DNA of 64,000 bases from Sinorhizobium sp. B11 (GCA_039725955.1 CP091034.1:1860001-1924000), one strand, 5' to 3'; positions 44,729 to 55,460 are shown, counted from the stretch's first letter. Program-made: numbers and translations. The notes: generated by a model not told the origin, from the sequence alone.

Positions 44729-45111
44729 CGAAATTATTTTTTCGCCGGCACATACGGACATGAGCCGGAATCGGATTTTGGAGAAGCGATTCAGCCCATT
44801 TGTGAGCTGCGGCCGGATTTGCCCCAACTACGGTTCTCGCCATAGGCGGCCGCATAAATTTGTTCGGCTTACCAGATCTCGTTAACGGCCTGCCCGGTTT
44901 TCGGTCATTTCCGGTCCAAAAGTCTTTTTCCCAAACCTTCAATTTTAATCGAATTTGCGACGAATGCGTCTTTAATTTTAGTCGTATTCGAGATGGATTT
45001 GATTCAACTTCGCTGCGTATTTGAATCAACTAAGCCATTAATTTGATTGCGTAATTTTGCGTGAGATAAAAACGTCCGTGTCATTGTCGTCCTCATAACG
45101 GGGAGACGATA
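44729..45111. other. AT-rich intergenic region
   Basis: No gene is visible. It contains near-repeats (AATTTTAATCGAATT and AATTTTAGTCGTATT) and an inverted repeat TTGATTCAA (44999-45007) / TTGAATCAA (45021-45029), centres 22 bases apart, about 100 bases before the next gene. These are candidate regulatory sites for that gene. Confidence 0.5.
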
Positions 45112-45717
45112 ATGTCAATTCGAAATCTACTGAAGAGCGGCCTTCTGGCCGTCGGCATGATAGCGGCAATGGCGGGCGCAGGACAGGCATCACCCGCCAG
45201 CATGACGCTTGCAGGCAATGCGAGTCCGCCGATCGGGCACTATGAATTCTGCCAGGCCAATCCGAAAGAATGCGCCTATGCCGGCGGCGATGCCGGAGCT
45301 GCGATCCTTACCGAGGATCGCTGGAAAAAGATCCTTGAGATCAACTACACCGTCAATTCCACTATCCAGCCGATGACGGACATGGAGATCTATGGTGTCG
45401 AGGAGCGCTGGGCCTATCCGAAGACTGCTGGCGACTGCGAGGATTTCGCGCTCCTGAAGCGCAAGATGCTGATCGATGCCGGCTTCTCTCCGTCCGATAC
45501 GCTGATGACCGTCGTGCTGCAGCCGAATGGTGAGGGTCATGCTGTGCTGACGGTGCGTACCGACCACGGCGACTTCATTCTCGACAACATGCGCAACAAG
45601 GTGCTGCTGTGGTCGGATACCGAATACACCTACCTGAAGCGCCAGTCCGCCGATGATCCGGCCCGCTGGACGAAGCTGCAGGACGGCCGCGCCGTCGCAG
45701 TCGGTAGCGTGAAGTAA
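45112..45717 (+). CDS. transglutaminase-like cysteine peptidase (BTLCP)
   Basis: A 201-residue exported protein. A signal peptide (LLAVGMIAAMAGAGQAS) leads to the BTLCP domain: YPKTAGDCEDFALLKRKML has the catalytic cysteine, GHAVLTVRTDHGDFILDN the histidine and aspartate. LapG-like relatives cut adhesins under c-di-GMP control, but this one lies apart from any adhesin, so its target is unknown. The ATG follows GGGGAG. A terminator follows at 45771. Confidence 0.92.
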   Translation: MSIRNLLKSGLLAVGMIAAMAGAGQASPASMTLAGNASPPIGHYEFCQANPKECAYAGGDAGAAILTEDRWKKILEINYTVNSTIQPMTDMEIYGVEERWAYPKTAGDCEDFALLKRKMLIDAGFSPSDTLMTVVLQPNGEGHAVLTVRTDHGDFILDNMRNKVLLWSDTEYTYLKRQSADDPARWTKLQDGRAVAVGSVK

Positions 45718-45770
45718 CAGGCATACCGGCTCCGGTCAGTCCCCGCATCCCCGTCCCGACCGGCGCCCAG

Positions 45771-45809
45771 AGCCGTTCCCGCTGTCCCGGGAACGGCTCG
45801 CTTCTTTTG
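45771..45809 (+). terminator. Rho-independent terminator
   Basis: AGCCGTTCCCG (45771-45781) pairs with CGGGAACGGCT (45788-45798), followed by CGCTTCTTTTG. Confidence 0.83.
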
Positions 45810-45934
45810 TGGTGCTTCCTTTTGGTTGAGTTAACGACCCGTTAACTCCCGCTATTCCATCATCTCCCCGAGATTCATCACCGGCACCGACGACTCGCGT
45901 TCTTCTTACGGCGGCCCGATATCCGAGGAAGACG

Positions 45935-46681
45935 ATGAGCCATTCCGCCGCGGGCCATCCTGCCGAGCAACCCCTTCTCTCGACCCGGTTCCTGGTTCGT
46001 GTCACCGCGACGATTGCGGCTCTGGCGCTGCTGACGGTTGCGATCAGCATTGCCGGTCGCTGGTTCGGCCGTCACATCTCGCTTGCCGGCAATACGGAAA
46101 ACACCGATGGGATCACACTCACCATCGGCCGCGATACGATCGGCCTGCCCGCCAACACGATTCGCTTCCCCAGCGAACGGCATGACGGCGCCGCCGAACG
46201 GGTCGATCTTTACCTCACCTGGCCGGAAATGCAGGGCTACAGCAAGGAAACGCGCCAGCGTTTCGACGACATCGCCCAATCGTCAGGCCTGATTTTCCTG
46301 CAGATCACGCAAGGCACGATGTCACGGGATATGTCGGGCCGGTTGGAACCGATCTATTCGCATCTGATGGATGGCGCCGCCGAACCCTTCTCGAATGGCT
46401 TGACGCTGCACCGCCTGCGGGCCGATGCCGGCTACAACGGTGAGATATTGTTGACCGCATCGCGTGAAGGGGCTGCAGATTATGTGGTTCGCTGTGTCTT
46501 GCCCTCGTCTGCCGAGGTCGCGACCAGCGGCGATTGCCAGCGCGATATCAAGGTCGGCAAAGATTTAAGTGTGCTTTACCGGTTCTCAAGTCGTCATTTG
46601 GCCGACTGGGACCATATTGATGCCGCGATCAGGACCTTTGTGGAAACCCGGCTTGTGAGCCGGTCTGCAACACCCCGCTAA
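45935..46681 (+). CDS. single-pass membrane protein of unknown function
   Basis: A 248-residue protein with a short cytoplasmic start, one helix (about 22-46, LVRVTATIAALALLTVAISIA) and a polar periplasmic domain with no recognised family. Two Cys (VRCVLP, GDCQRD) could form a disulfide. The ATG follows GAGGAAG. It is followed 119 bases later by the D,D-carboxypeptidase gene on the same strand; envelope function is a guess from location. Confidence 0.75.
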   Translation: MSHSAAGHPAEQPLLSTRFLVRVTATIAALALLTVAISIAGRWFGRHISLAGNTENTDGITLTIGRDTIGLPANTIRFPSERHDGAAERVDLYLTWPEMQGYSKETRQRFDDIAQSSGLIFLQITQGTMSRDMSGRLEPIYSHLMDGAAEPFSNGLTLHRLRADAGYNGEILLTASREGAADYVVRCVLPSSAEVATSGDCQRDIKVGKDLSVLYRFSSRHLADWDHIDAAIRTFVETRLVSRSATPR

Positions 46682-46800
46682 AATCCCCGCAAATGTCTGA
46701 AGAAACGATTCATCATAAACGGATTGGTAACGCTGAACCGGTAGTTTTCCAAGACAGCCGGTTACGCAGTAGGGGGTGCGTGGCCCGCCAAACATCCGAA

Positions 46801-48378
46801 ATGCAAGCGAAGAGTGGAATAGTGTCAAGGTCAATTTCCTCCGTATCATCGCCGTGGTCTGCCGGTTTCCTCGCAAAGGTGCTGACGATCCTTTCGATGG
46901 CTATCGCGATCGTCGCGGTCGACTCGGTCAATGCCGAAGCGGAAGCTGCAAATCCGAAATATGCCGGCATCGTCGTCGATGCCCGGACGGGAAATGTTCT
47001 CTACAGCGAGAATGCTGACCGTCTGCAGTATCCGGCGTCGCTCACGAAGATGATGACGCTCTACATGACCTTCGAGGCACTCGAGCAAGGCCGTATCCGC
47101 CTCGATACGCCCGTCCCCTTCTCTGCTCACGCATCCGCTCAGGCGCCGACCAAGCTCGGTGTGCGCGCCGGCGGCACGATTACTGTCGAACAGGGTATCC
47201 TCGGTCTCGTGACGTTGTCTGCCAATGACGCGGCGACTGCACTCGGTGAAATGCTCGGTGGCTCGGAAGATCGTTTCGCCCAGATGATGACGGCCAAGGC
47301 GCATGCGCTCGGCATGACGCGCACGACCTATCGCAATGCCAATGGCCTGCCGAATACCGCGCAGATGACGACGGCCCGCGATCAGGCTCGCCTCGGCATC
47401 GCTCTTCGGCAGCATTTCCCGCAATATTACGGCTACTTCAATACGCGCGCCTTCAAGTTCGGCAATCGCGTCATTCGCAGCCATAACCGCCTCGTCGGCT
47501 CCGTCCGCGGCGTCGATGGCATCAAGACCGGTTATACCCGCGCTGCCGGCTTCAATCTGGTCAGTTCCCTGCAGGTCGACGGCAAGTCGATCGTCGGCGT
47601 GGTTCTGGGCGGTGCCTCCACCCCTGCCCGCGACTCGCAGATGCGCAGGCTGCTCGATGCCTATCTGCCAAAGGCCGCCGCCAGCGGCGGCACGCTCGTC
47701 GCCCAGTCGAAGCAGATGCCCGAGATGATCGAAACGCCCGCTCCGGTTTCTCCTGCCAAGGTTGCCCAGGTCGCGGAAAAGAAAACAATCCCGGCCAATC
47801 AGCCGCCAGTCGCGGCAGCCGCTGCCGATCTCGGTCTGCCGCACAAGGGGCCGCTTCCGGATAGCCGTTATCAGACTGCAAGCACCGAAGTTGCCTATGC
47901 GGAAACCGCCGCACCGAAGACAGGCAATCCCTTGCTGGCGCAGCCGATGCCGTCTCCGACCAAGGTAAAGACCGTCGCGATCAAGCAGCAGCAAGCCTCC
48001 GCCGCCGTCCCGACGCCGGCAGCTGCCTATGTGCCGCCGGAACAGGGTGACACCTCCGTCGACGAATTGACGACGGCCTCCACCAAGGTCGCCCCTGCAA
48101 AGGACGTTGCCGCCAAGGAAGTACCGCAGCCGTCCGGCTGGGTCGTCCAGATCGGTGTCTCCTCCAGCCGGGAAATGGCGATGGACCTTCTGGCAAGCGC
48201 CAAGGCCAAGGGTGGCAAGGCGCTGAACTCCGCCAAGCCTTTCGCCGTCGCCTATGCCAGCGGAGCCGATCAGGTCTACCGCGCCCGTTTCGGCGGTTTC
48301 GACGACCAGCGTGATGCCGTCAATGCCTGCAAGGCCCTCAAGAAGGCCGGCGTGAAGTGCTGGGCGGCCGCACAATGA
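46801..48378 (+). CDS. D-alanyl-D-alanine carboxypeptidase with SPOR domain
   Basis: About 525 residues. A signal or anchor region (AKVLTILSMAIAIVAVDSVNAEA) leads to a class A low-mass penicillin-binding fold: SLTK (SxxK) at PASLTKMM, SAN at TLSANDAA, KTG at IKTGYTR. A long Pro/Ala/Lys linker follows (about 310-430), then a SPOR domain (about 445-525, WVVQIGVSSSREMAMDLL), which binds denuded septal peptidoglycan. So it trims stem peptides, probably at the division site. Start uncertain: ATG 46693 is also in frame; neither has a strong ribosome site. Confidence 0.92.
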   Translation: MQAKSGIVSRSISSVSSPWSAGFLAKVLTILSMAIAIVAVDSVNAEAEAANPKYAGIVVDARTGNVLYSENADRLQYPASLTKMMTLYMTFEALEQGRIRLDTPVPFSAHASAQAPTKLGVRAGGTITVEQGILGLVTLSANDAATALGEMLGGSEDRFAQMMTAKAHALGMTRTTYRNANGLPNTAQMTTARDQARLGIALRQHFPQYYGYFNTRAFKFGNRVIRSHNRLVGSVRGVDGIKTGYTRAAGFNLVSSLQVDGKSIVGVVLGGASTPARDSQMRRLLDAYLPKAAASGGTLVAQSKQMPEMIETPAPVSPAKVAQVAEKKTIPANQPPVAAAAADLGLPHKGPLPDSRYQTASTEVAYAETAAPKTGNPLLAQPMPSPTKVKTVAIKQQQASAAVPTPAAAYVPPEQGDTSVDELTTASTKVAPAKDVAAKEVPQPSGWVVQIGVSSSREMAMDLLASAKAKGGKALNSAKPFAVAYASGADQVYRARFGGFDDQRDAVNACKALKKAGVKCWAAAQ

Positions 48379-48486
48379 GATATCTGGCGCTGCCTGTCAC
48401 TGACTTGGCGGCGCTCCCGCCTGCCGGCTGCGATGTTCGCGCCGCCGGCAGTCTATCCTAGTCGATTTGTATTGCGTACGGGGAAG

Positions 48487-48765
48487 ATGATGTCGATCAA
48501 CGAGAATGTACCAAATGCGCCTGCGGGGCGCCGGGCGGTCAATAAGGGACGCTCCGGCCTGCACCCGCTGCACGAGGCAGCACTCCGCCTCGCCGAAATC
48601 GGCCTGCAACGCCCGAAGGCGAAATCGCCGAAGACCCGTGATCTCATCAACCTGCTGCTATGCCACGGCGCGCGCGCCTGGCGCTACTCGCAGCCGGAGG
48701 CGCATATTCACCTGCACATCACCTCGCCCGACGGCAATTCGCCGGTCGTGCTGCGCTTGCGGTAG
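48487..48765 (+). CDS. hypothetical protein, 92 aa
   Basis: A basic 92-residue protein with no family I recognise; polar start, then GLHPLHEAALRLAEIGLQRPKAKSPKTRDLINLLLCHGARAWRY. ATG codons at 48487 and 48490 lie just after GGGGAAG. Likely cytoplasmic. Single gene ahead of a degenerate intergenic repeat. Confidence 0.65.
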   Translation: MMSINENVPNAPAGRRAVNKGRSGLHPLHEAALRLAEIGLQRPKAKSPKTRDLINLLLCHGARAWRYSQPEAHIHLHITSPDGNSPVVLRLR

Positions 48766-48766
48766 A

Positions 48767-48811
48767 AGCAATTCCACCAAGGGTGTGCAGCCTTTTACAT
48801 CCGGAACCGCT
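48767..48811. repeat. degenerate copy of the intergenic palindromic repeat
   Basis: Begins AGCAATTCCACCAAGG and continues with TGTGCAGCCTTTTACATCCGG, a diverged copy of the 43.6-kb unit, located just past a gene stop. Confidence 0.6.
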
Positions 48812-48825
48812 AGGGACGAGAAACC

Positions 48826-49263
48826 TTACAGCAATCCGAGTTCCGAAAGCTCGCGGCGCAGATCCGCGGGCATTTCTGCAATGCCGGCGCCGAGACTGTG
48901 GAGATCGCGCGGCACGTCCTCATCGGGATAATAGCGCCAGCCCTGGAAGGCACGCTTCGGCTGAACCGAGGTTTCGATCACTTCAGGCCCGAGGACGAGA
49001 TGGCAGCGTCCAATGCCCTCGCCGTCGGTAAACGTCTGAACGTCCAGGATTTTCTGCCGCGCCTGAACCTGCCCCTTGATTACCCAATAGAGCGAGCCGC
49101 CGTCGAGGAGCTCGTCCACGCGCTTCGGTACCATGCGGGTCGTATGGACCGAGTGCGGTTCCAGTCCGGCGGCAATGGCGCGCAGCGAACGCTCGGCCAC
49201 CCATTCGCGCAGGTCTTCGATCGAGTCGCAGCCGACGCAGAGCTTGATGAGATTTAATGCCAT
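48826..49263 (-). CDS. DUF1489 family protein
   Basis: A 145-residue protein: MALNLIKLCVGCDSIEDLREWV, GGSLYWVIKGQVQARQ and GRCHLVLGPEVI are the family signatures. Conserved in alphaproteobacteria, function unknown, probably cytoplasmic. Confidence 0.9.
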   Translation of the reverse strand: MALNLIKLCVGCDSIEDLREWVAERSLRAIAAGLEPHSVHTTRMVPKRVDELLDGGSLYWVIKGQVQARQKILDVQTFTDGEGIGRCHLVLGPEVIETSVQPKRAFQGWRYYPDEDVPRDLHSLGAGIAEMPADLRRELSELGLL

Positions 49264-49311
49264 GCTGCCGTTGAAATCCTTTTGGCCGGCAGCGTCAAGC
49301 GGCTAACGCAA

Positions 49312-49406
49312 GTCGAGCAAAAGTGTGCAACGGTTTTGCGTCAACGACATGCGCGAAATAAAGCATGTCGAGCAAAAGTGTGCAGCGGTTTTGCGTCAAC
49401 GAGATG
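49312..49406. repeat. two tandem copies of a related intergenic repeat
   Basis: A 40-base unit beginning GTCGAGCAAAAGTGTGCA and ending GCGTCAACGACATG or GAGATG occurs at 49312-49351 and 49367-49406, period 55. The core shares AAAGTGTGCAGCGGTTTT with the repeats at 43.6 kb. Confidence 0.8.
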
Positions 49407-49436
49407 CCCAAAGCAAAGCCTTGAACGTCCGCAAAC

Positions 49437-50843
<1,407 letters not shown>

Positions 50844-51052
50844 GGAGGCGCCTTCTAAAATTCACGATGCAGACTATGCGAGCCCGGCTCGACATCCGCG
50901 TGGCGGACCGACATCGTCTTGAACCGGTGCGACATCAGGCCGGACACTAATGGGAAGCCGCTCATCTTGCCAGTGATTCTCATCTTGCCGGTCATTGCAG
51001 CATTCGAATGCATCTGTAGAGTGGCCGCATTTATACGGGAACTGACTCGCTG

Positions 51053-51823
51053 ATGATGACGACCGCGGATTATATCGCGCTTGCCTTCTTTATTTTTATC
51101 TGGATGGGCTATTCCTGGCTGCTGCGCGGCCAGACTTTCTTCGGGCGCACCAGCCTGACCCATGCCATGGCGGAGCGGCGGCGTGAATGGATATATAATT
51201 CCCTGCGCCGCGATTTGAAGATGATCGACACCCAGATCATGGCCGGGCTGCAGAACGGGACGGCCTTTTTTGCCTCGACCTCTATTTTTGCCATCGGCAG
51301 CTGTTTTGCGCTTCTCGGCGCAACGGAAAAGGTCGATGCAGTCTTTGCCGACTTGCCTTTCGTCTTTCATAGCGGCCATGCCGTCTTCGAAATGAAGGTC
51401 GGCGGCCTTGCTGCCTTGTTCGGCTATGCCTTCTTCAAGTTCGGCTGGTCTTACCGTCTCTTCAATTATTGCACCATCCTGTTCGGCTCCATGCCCATGA
51501 TGCACGATACCGACAAGGATATCATTGCCGCCGAGCGCGCCGCCGAACGCGTCATCCGCATGAACGTCCTTGCCGGCAGCCACTTCAACGAGGGGCTGAG
51601 GGCTATCTTCCTGTCGATCGGCTACCTCGGTTGGTTCATCAATCCCTATGTCTTCATCGGAACGACATCGATTGTCGTCTTCGTGCTCACCCGCCGGCAG
51701 TTCTTTTCGGCAGAACGGCTGGCGATCATGGAGCCGCAAGTGCCACCAAATCTCCATCTTTCTCCTGTTCTGCCCAATACGCCTTCACCGACTGACGGCG
51801 ACGAATTGTCCGGGAGATTGTGA
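51053..51823 (+). CDS. DUF599 membrane protein
   Basis: A 256-residue protein with four or five helices. IWMGYSWLLR, LTHAMAERRREWIYNSLRRDLKMIDTQIMAGLQNGTAFFASTSIFAIG and FKFGWSYRLFNYCTILFGSMP match DUF599. Function unknown. The stop abuts the ATG of the next gene, so the pair is coupled. The 209-bp gap upstream (50844-51052) shows no gene. Confidence 0.88.
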   Translation: MMTTADYIALAFFIFIWMGYSWLLRGQTFFGRTSLTHAMAERRREWIYNSLRRDLKMIDTQIMAGLQNGTAFFASTSIFAIGSCFALLGATEKVDAVFADLPFVFHSGHAVFEMKVGGLAALFGYAFFKFGWSYRLFNYCTILFGSMPMMHDTDKDIIAAERAAERVIRMNVLAGSHFNEGLRAIFLSIGYLGWFINPYVFIGTTSIVVFVLTRRQFFSAERLAIMEPQVPPNLHLSPVLPNTPSPTDGDELSGRL

Positions 51824-52837
51824 ATGACATTGCCGGCAACGGAAGCGGCGCCTTATGCAAAACCGTCGCGCATCGGCCTTGTGGACACGGCGCGGGGTGC
51901 GGCGCTCATTGCGATGGCCACCTATCATTTCAGCTGGGATCTCGAATTCATGGGCTATCTGCAGCCTGGAACGGCCGAGACCGGCTGGCTGAAGATTTAT
52001 GCCCGGGCGATCGCCGCCACCTTCCTCTTCATCGTGGGTGTCAGCCTCGTGCTCGCCAGCCGGCCGGACATTCGCTGGCCCTCCTTCTGGAAGCGTTTTG
52101 GCATGATCGCCGCTGCGGCCGTGCTCATATCGGCGGCGACCGCCTATCTTGTGCCCGGGGAATGGATTTACTTCGGCATCCTGCATTCCATTGCGGTTCT
52201 GAGCCTCATCGGCGTGGTCTTCCTGCGCCTGCCCTTGCCTTTGACGCTGCTCGTCACGCTGGCACTGCTAGTTGGCTGGATTGCTGATATTTTCGTGATG
52301 CCGGGCGTGCTCGGTTCACACCTGTTCGATCCGAAATATCTTGCCTGGCTCGGCTTTGCGGCCACGCCCGATCGCTCCAATGATTTTGTACCGCTCTTCC
52401 CCTGGGCGACACCCTTCTTCCTCGGCATGAGCCTTGCGCGCCTTGCCTTCCGGACGAACCTGCCGCATCGGCTGGCGGCGTTAGGCACAGGCGGCACATG
52501 GCTTGCGCGCCTCGGCCGCCACAGCCTCGCCTTTTACCTCATTCATCAGCCGGTGCTGATCGCGATCGCTTACGGTCTGACATTCATCATCGCGCCGCCG
52601 AAGCCCGATCCGGTCGCGACCTATCTGCGCCAGTGCAACACGTCCTGCACGGTCGAACAGGGTGAAGCGGTCTGCCGCAGCTTCTGCCAGTGCACGCTCG
52701 AGCAGCTGCAGGCGCAGCAGCTCTTCACGCTATTTCAGGCAGGTCAGGTCAAAGCCGACGATGAGAGGATCATGGCGCTTGCCGGCCAGTGCAGCGCCCA
52801 AATCGAGCCCGAGCTGCCGCCCGAGCCCCAACAGTGA
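51824..52837 (+). CDS. heparan-alpha-glucosaminide acetyltransferase-like (DUF1624) membrane protein
   Basis: A 337-residue polytopic protein with about seven or eight helices and the DUF1624 opening RIGLVDTARGAALIAMATYHFSWDLEFMGY, with HSLAFYLIHQPVLI near the end. Related to acyltransferases that pass acyl groups across the membrane. C-terminal 60 residues are soluble with four cysteines (CNTSC, CRSFCQC). ATG sits next to the DUF599 stop, after GGGAG. Target molecule unknown. Confidence 0.87.
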   Translation: MTLPATEAAPYAKPSRIGLVDTARGAALIAMATYHFSWDLEFMGYLQPGTAETGWLKIYARAIAATFLFIVGVSLVLASRPDIRWPSFWKRFGMIAAAAVLISAATAYLVPGEWIYFGILHSIAVLSLIGVVFLRLPLPLTLLVTLALLVGWIADIFVMPGVLGSHLFDPKYLAWLGFAATPDRSNDFVPLFPWATPFFLGMSLARLAFRTNLPHRLAALGTGGTWLARLGRHSLAFYLIHQPVLIAIAYGLTFIIAPPKPDPVATYLRQCNTSCTVEQGEAVCRSFCQCTLEQLQAQQLFTLFQAGQVKADDERIMALAGQCSAQIEPELPPEPQQ

Positions 52838-52848
52838 TCAAGCAATGA

Positions 52849-53241
52849 TCAGGTGGTGACGCCGATTTCTGCGAGGCGGCCGAGGCAGGCCTCTTCGATA
52901 TTGTCGAGCTCGGTGATCGTTTCATCGATATCCTTACGCTTCTGGCGCAGGTCTTCACGCTTTTCGTCCACGCGTTTCATCAGGAGCTTGAGCTGACCGA
53001 GCTCGCCCGGCGGCTCCTTGTAGACCTGGATGATTTCGCGGATTTCGGCAATGGTGAAGCCGATACGCCGGCCCCGCAGGATTTCCTGGATGAGGCGCCG
53101 GTCGGCAGGTCGAAACAGGCGCGTGCGTCCGCGACGTTCGGGATGGATCAATCCCTCATCTTCATAGAAGCGAAGCGTGCGCGTCGACACTCCGAATTCG
53201 CGCGTCAGCTCCGTTATGGTATAGTATTTGTTCACTAGCAT
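52849..53241 (-). CDS. MerR-family transcriptional regulator
   Basis: A 130-residue regulator. YTITELTREFGVSTRTLRFYEDEGLI is the winged-helix DNA-binding domain, and a long dimerising helix (about 85-120) follows. It resembles LiuR-type regulators of acyl-CoA catabolism but has no such genes beside it here. A palindrome lies 28 bases upstream. Start ATG 53241; a GTG two codons later is possible. Confidence 0.9.
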   Translation of the reverse strand: MLVNKYYTITELTREFGVSTRTLRFYEDEGLIHPERRGRTRLFRPADRRLIQEILRGRRIGFTIAEIREIIQVYKEPPGELGQLKLLMKRVDEKREDLRQKRKDIDETITELDNIEEACLGRLAEIGVTT

Positions 53242-53269
53242 CTCATCCCCGTCATCGACCCGACATATT

Positions 53270-53293
53270 ATTGACTTTTACGTAATAGTCAAT
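53270..53293. promoter_or_regulatory. 24-bp palindrome, probable MerR operator
   Basis: Arms ATTGACT (53270-53276) and AGTCAAT (53287-53293) flank a TTACGTAA core; only one base pair is mismatched. It lies between the mgtE stop and merR start, where an autoregulating MerR protein would bind. Confidence 0.65.
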
Positions 53294-53304
53294 TTCGGCA
53301 GGTT

Positions 53305-54720
53305 TCAGATGCCGAACCACCATGTCGCGAGGCCGAGGAAGGCGAAGAAGCCGGTGCAGTCGGTGACGGTCGTGACGAAAACGGATGAAGCGATCGCGGG
53401 GTCCGCTCCCATCTTGTCGAGAAGCAGCGGCAGCAGGATGCCGGCAAGCGCCGCCGCCATCAGATTGATGATCATGGCTGCTCCGATGACGGCGCCGAGC
53501 TGGTAGTTGTGGAACCAGGTGCCCGCGATGGCGCCGAGCAGGATGGCGAAGAGAATGCCGTTCAGAATGCCGACGCCCGCTTCTCTTCGGATGATGCGCC
53601 CCGCATTATAGATATCGAGATCGCGGGTCGCGAGCGCGCGCACCGTCACGGTCATGGTCTGTGTGCCGGCATTGCCGCCCATGGAGGCAACGATCGGCAT
53701 CAGCACCGCGAGTGCGATCATCTTCTCGATCGAACCGTCGAACAGGCCGATGACGCTGGCCGACAGCATCGCCGTACCGAGGTTGATCAGCAGCCAGAGG
53801 AACCGCGAGCGCACGGTCGAGATCACATTGTCGGACAGTTCTTCGTCGCCGACACCGCCGAGGCGCTTGATATCCTCGTCCGCTTCCTCATGGATCACGT
53901 CGACCACGTCGTCGATGGTGAGCACGCCGACGAGGCGTTCGTTCTCGTCGACGACGGCAGCGGAAAGAAGGTCATACTGTTCGAAGAGCTGGGCCGCCTC
54001 TTCCTGGTCCATCTCGGCCGGAATCGGATGGTTCGTCTCCCGCATGATGGCTTCGATCTTTGACTGCCGCTTGGTGCGCAGGATCTGGTCGAGATCGACG
54101 GCGCCGAGCAGCTTGAAGGTCGGGTCGATCACGAAGATCTGCGAAAAGGAATAGGGCAGATCCTCTTCGTCGCGCATATAGTCGATCGTCTGCCCGACAG
54201 TCCAGAATGGCGGCACGGCGACGAATTCCGTCTGCATGCGTCGGCCGGCGGAGCTTTCAGGGTAATCAAGGGCACGGCGAAGGCGAACCCGCTCCGTGAA
54301 TGGCAGTTGCGCGAGAATCTCTTCGCGGTCTTCCTGATCGAGATCTTCGAGAATGTAGACGGCGTCGTCGGAATCCAGTTCGCCGATCGCCGCGGCAATC
54401 TGTTCGTTCGGCATCTGATCGACGATTTCGCGGCGGATCGTCTCGTCCACCTCGGTCAGCGCCGTCATGTCGAAATCGTCGCCGAGCAGATGCACCAGTG
54501 CCAGACGCTGATCCGGCTGGATCGATTCGAGCAGGTCGCCTATTTCCGATTCGTGGAGGCGCGCGACATTCTGGCGGAGAAACAGCGTGTCGCGATCGGC
54601 AATAGCGGCGCCGAGGCGCACGAGGAAATCGCTGCGCACATTGCCGTCTTCATTATAGATATCGACGTCTTCATCTGCCGGACGTTTGCGATTGCGGTCT
54701 TCGGTATCGGTCGTCGTCAT
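53305..54720 (-). CDS. mgtE: magnesium transporter MgtE
   Basis: A 471-residue channel. A cytoplasmic N domain (about 30-160), two CBS domains (about 165-290, LPYSFSQIFVIDPTFKLLGAVDLDQIL and LLSAAVVDENERLVGVLTIDDVVDVI) and five helices with the pore signature MPIVASMGGNAGTQT. Mg2+ sensing by the N and CBS parts closes the pore. The ATG at 54720 follows GAGGG and drops a five-residue extension. It is upstream of merR on the same strand. Confidence 0.95.
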   Translation of the reverse strand: MTTTDTEDRNRKRPADEDVDIYNEDGNVRSDFLVRLGAAIADRDTLFLRQNVARLHESEIGDLLESIQPDQRLALVHLLGDDFDMTALTEVDETIRREIVDQMPNEQIAAAIGELDSDDAVYILEDLDQEDREEILAQLPFTERVRLRRALDYPESSAGRRMQTEFVAVPPFWTVGQTIDYMRDEEDLPYSFSQIFVIDPTFKLLGAVDLDQILRTKRQSKIEAIMRETNHPIPAEMDQEEAAQLFEQYDLLSAAVVDENERLVGVLTIDDVVDVIHEEADEDIKRLGGVGDEELSDNVISTVRSRFLWLLINLGTAMLSASVIGLFDGSIEKMIALAVLMPIVASMGGNAGTQTMTVTVRALATRDLDIYNAGRIIRREAGVGILNGILFAILLGAIAGTWFHNYQLGAVIGAAMIINLMAAALAGILLPLLLDKMGADPAIASSVFVTTVTDCTGFFAFLGLATWWFGI

Positions 54721-54963
54721 ATGCCGCCCTCGCATTTCTGTCAGATTTCAACGACTGTCGCGCCGCATTCGAAAATGTCGGCTGAAAATGCATTGTCAAC
54801 AAGCGGATAAGCGAATTCCGCCCTGCCCTTTTGGTCGCCGGAATGCACATCGACCTGCTAGCTGAAAGCATTTCTGCCGTAAAGCGTAAACCCATGCTTT
54901 CTGATGACAATGCCTGTGGCCAGCTATAGTTTCCGCTGCCATTTATCGAAAGGAAGCTCAGCC

Positions 54964-55460
54964 GTGCCGATCCGCCCGATTTCTCCGCTATCCGCATCCC
55001 GGCCTGAAGACGGTCTGCACGCCGGTGACCGTGTTCGATTCGGCCCTTTACGCCCTTGCCGACGATCTGCTGCAGACGATGCGCGCGGCACCCGGCGTCG
55101 GCATCACCGCTGCCCATATCGGCGTCTTCCAGCGCCTGACGGTGCTGGAACTCGACAAGGCGGACGGCGTGCGCATCTACGCCAATCCCGAGATCACGTG
55201 GTTTTCAGATCAGACGATGGTTCATATGGAAGGCAGCGTCTCCATGCCGGGGGCGACGGACGAGGTCACGCGGCCGAGCGCGGTTCGTTTCCGCTACCAG
55301 GGTCTGGATGGCCATCAGCATGAAGAAGAGGCCACCGGCTTCCTCGCCATCTGCATCCAGCATGAGATCGATCAGCTCGACGGCATTTTCTGGCTGCAGC
55401 GTCTGTCGCGGCTCAAACGTGACCGGCTGATCAGGAAATGGGGAAAAGACGAAAAGCTGA
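54964..55460 (+). pseudogene. peptide deformylase-like gene with two frameshifts
   Basis: Three frames together encode one 164-residue deformylase-like protein. From GTG 54964 (after AAGGAAG) it reads MPIRPI, then one extra T near 54980-54982 shifts the frame, after which LRYPHPGLKTVCTPVTVFD...APGVGITAAHIG follows. A second extra base in the GGGG run at about 55440-55443 is needed to give KWEKTKS and a TGA at 55458-55460. The interval is 497 bases; removing two gives exactly 165 codons. Active-site motifs are also altered: EGSVSMPG for EGCLS, and HEIDQLDG for HEIDHLDG, as in the deformylase-like paralogues of rhizobia. Confidence 0.82.

Noticed and set aside
50855..51757. Minus-strand frame over the DUF599 gene
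   Set aside because: Shadow of the plus-strand DUF599 membrane protein, with no signature.
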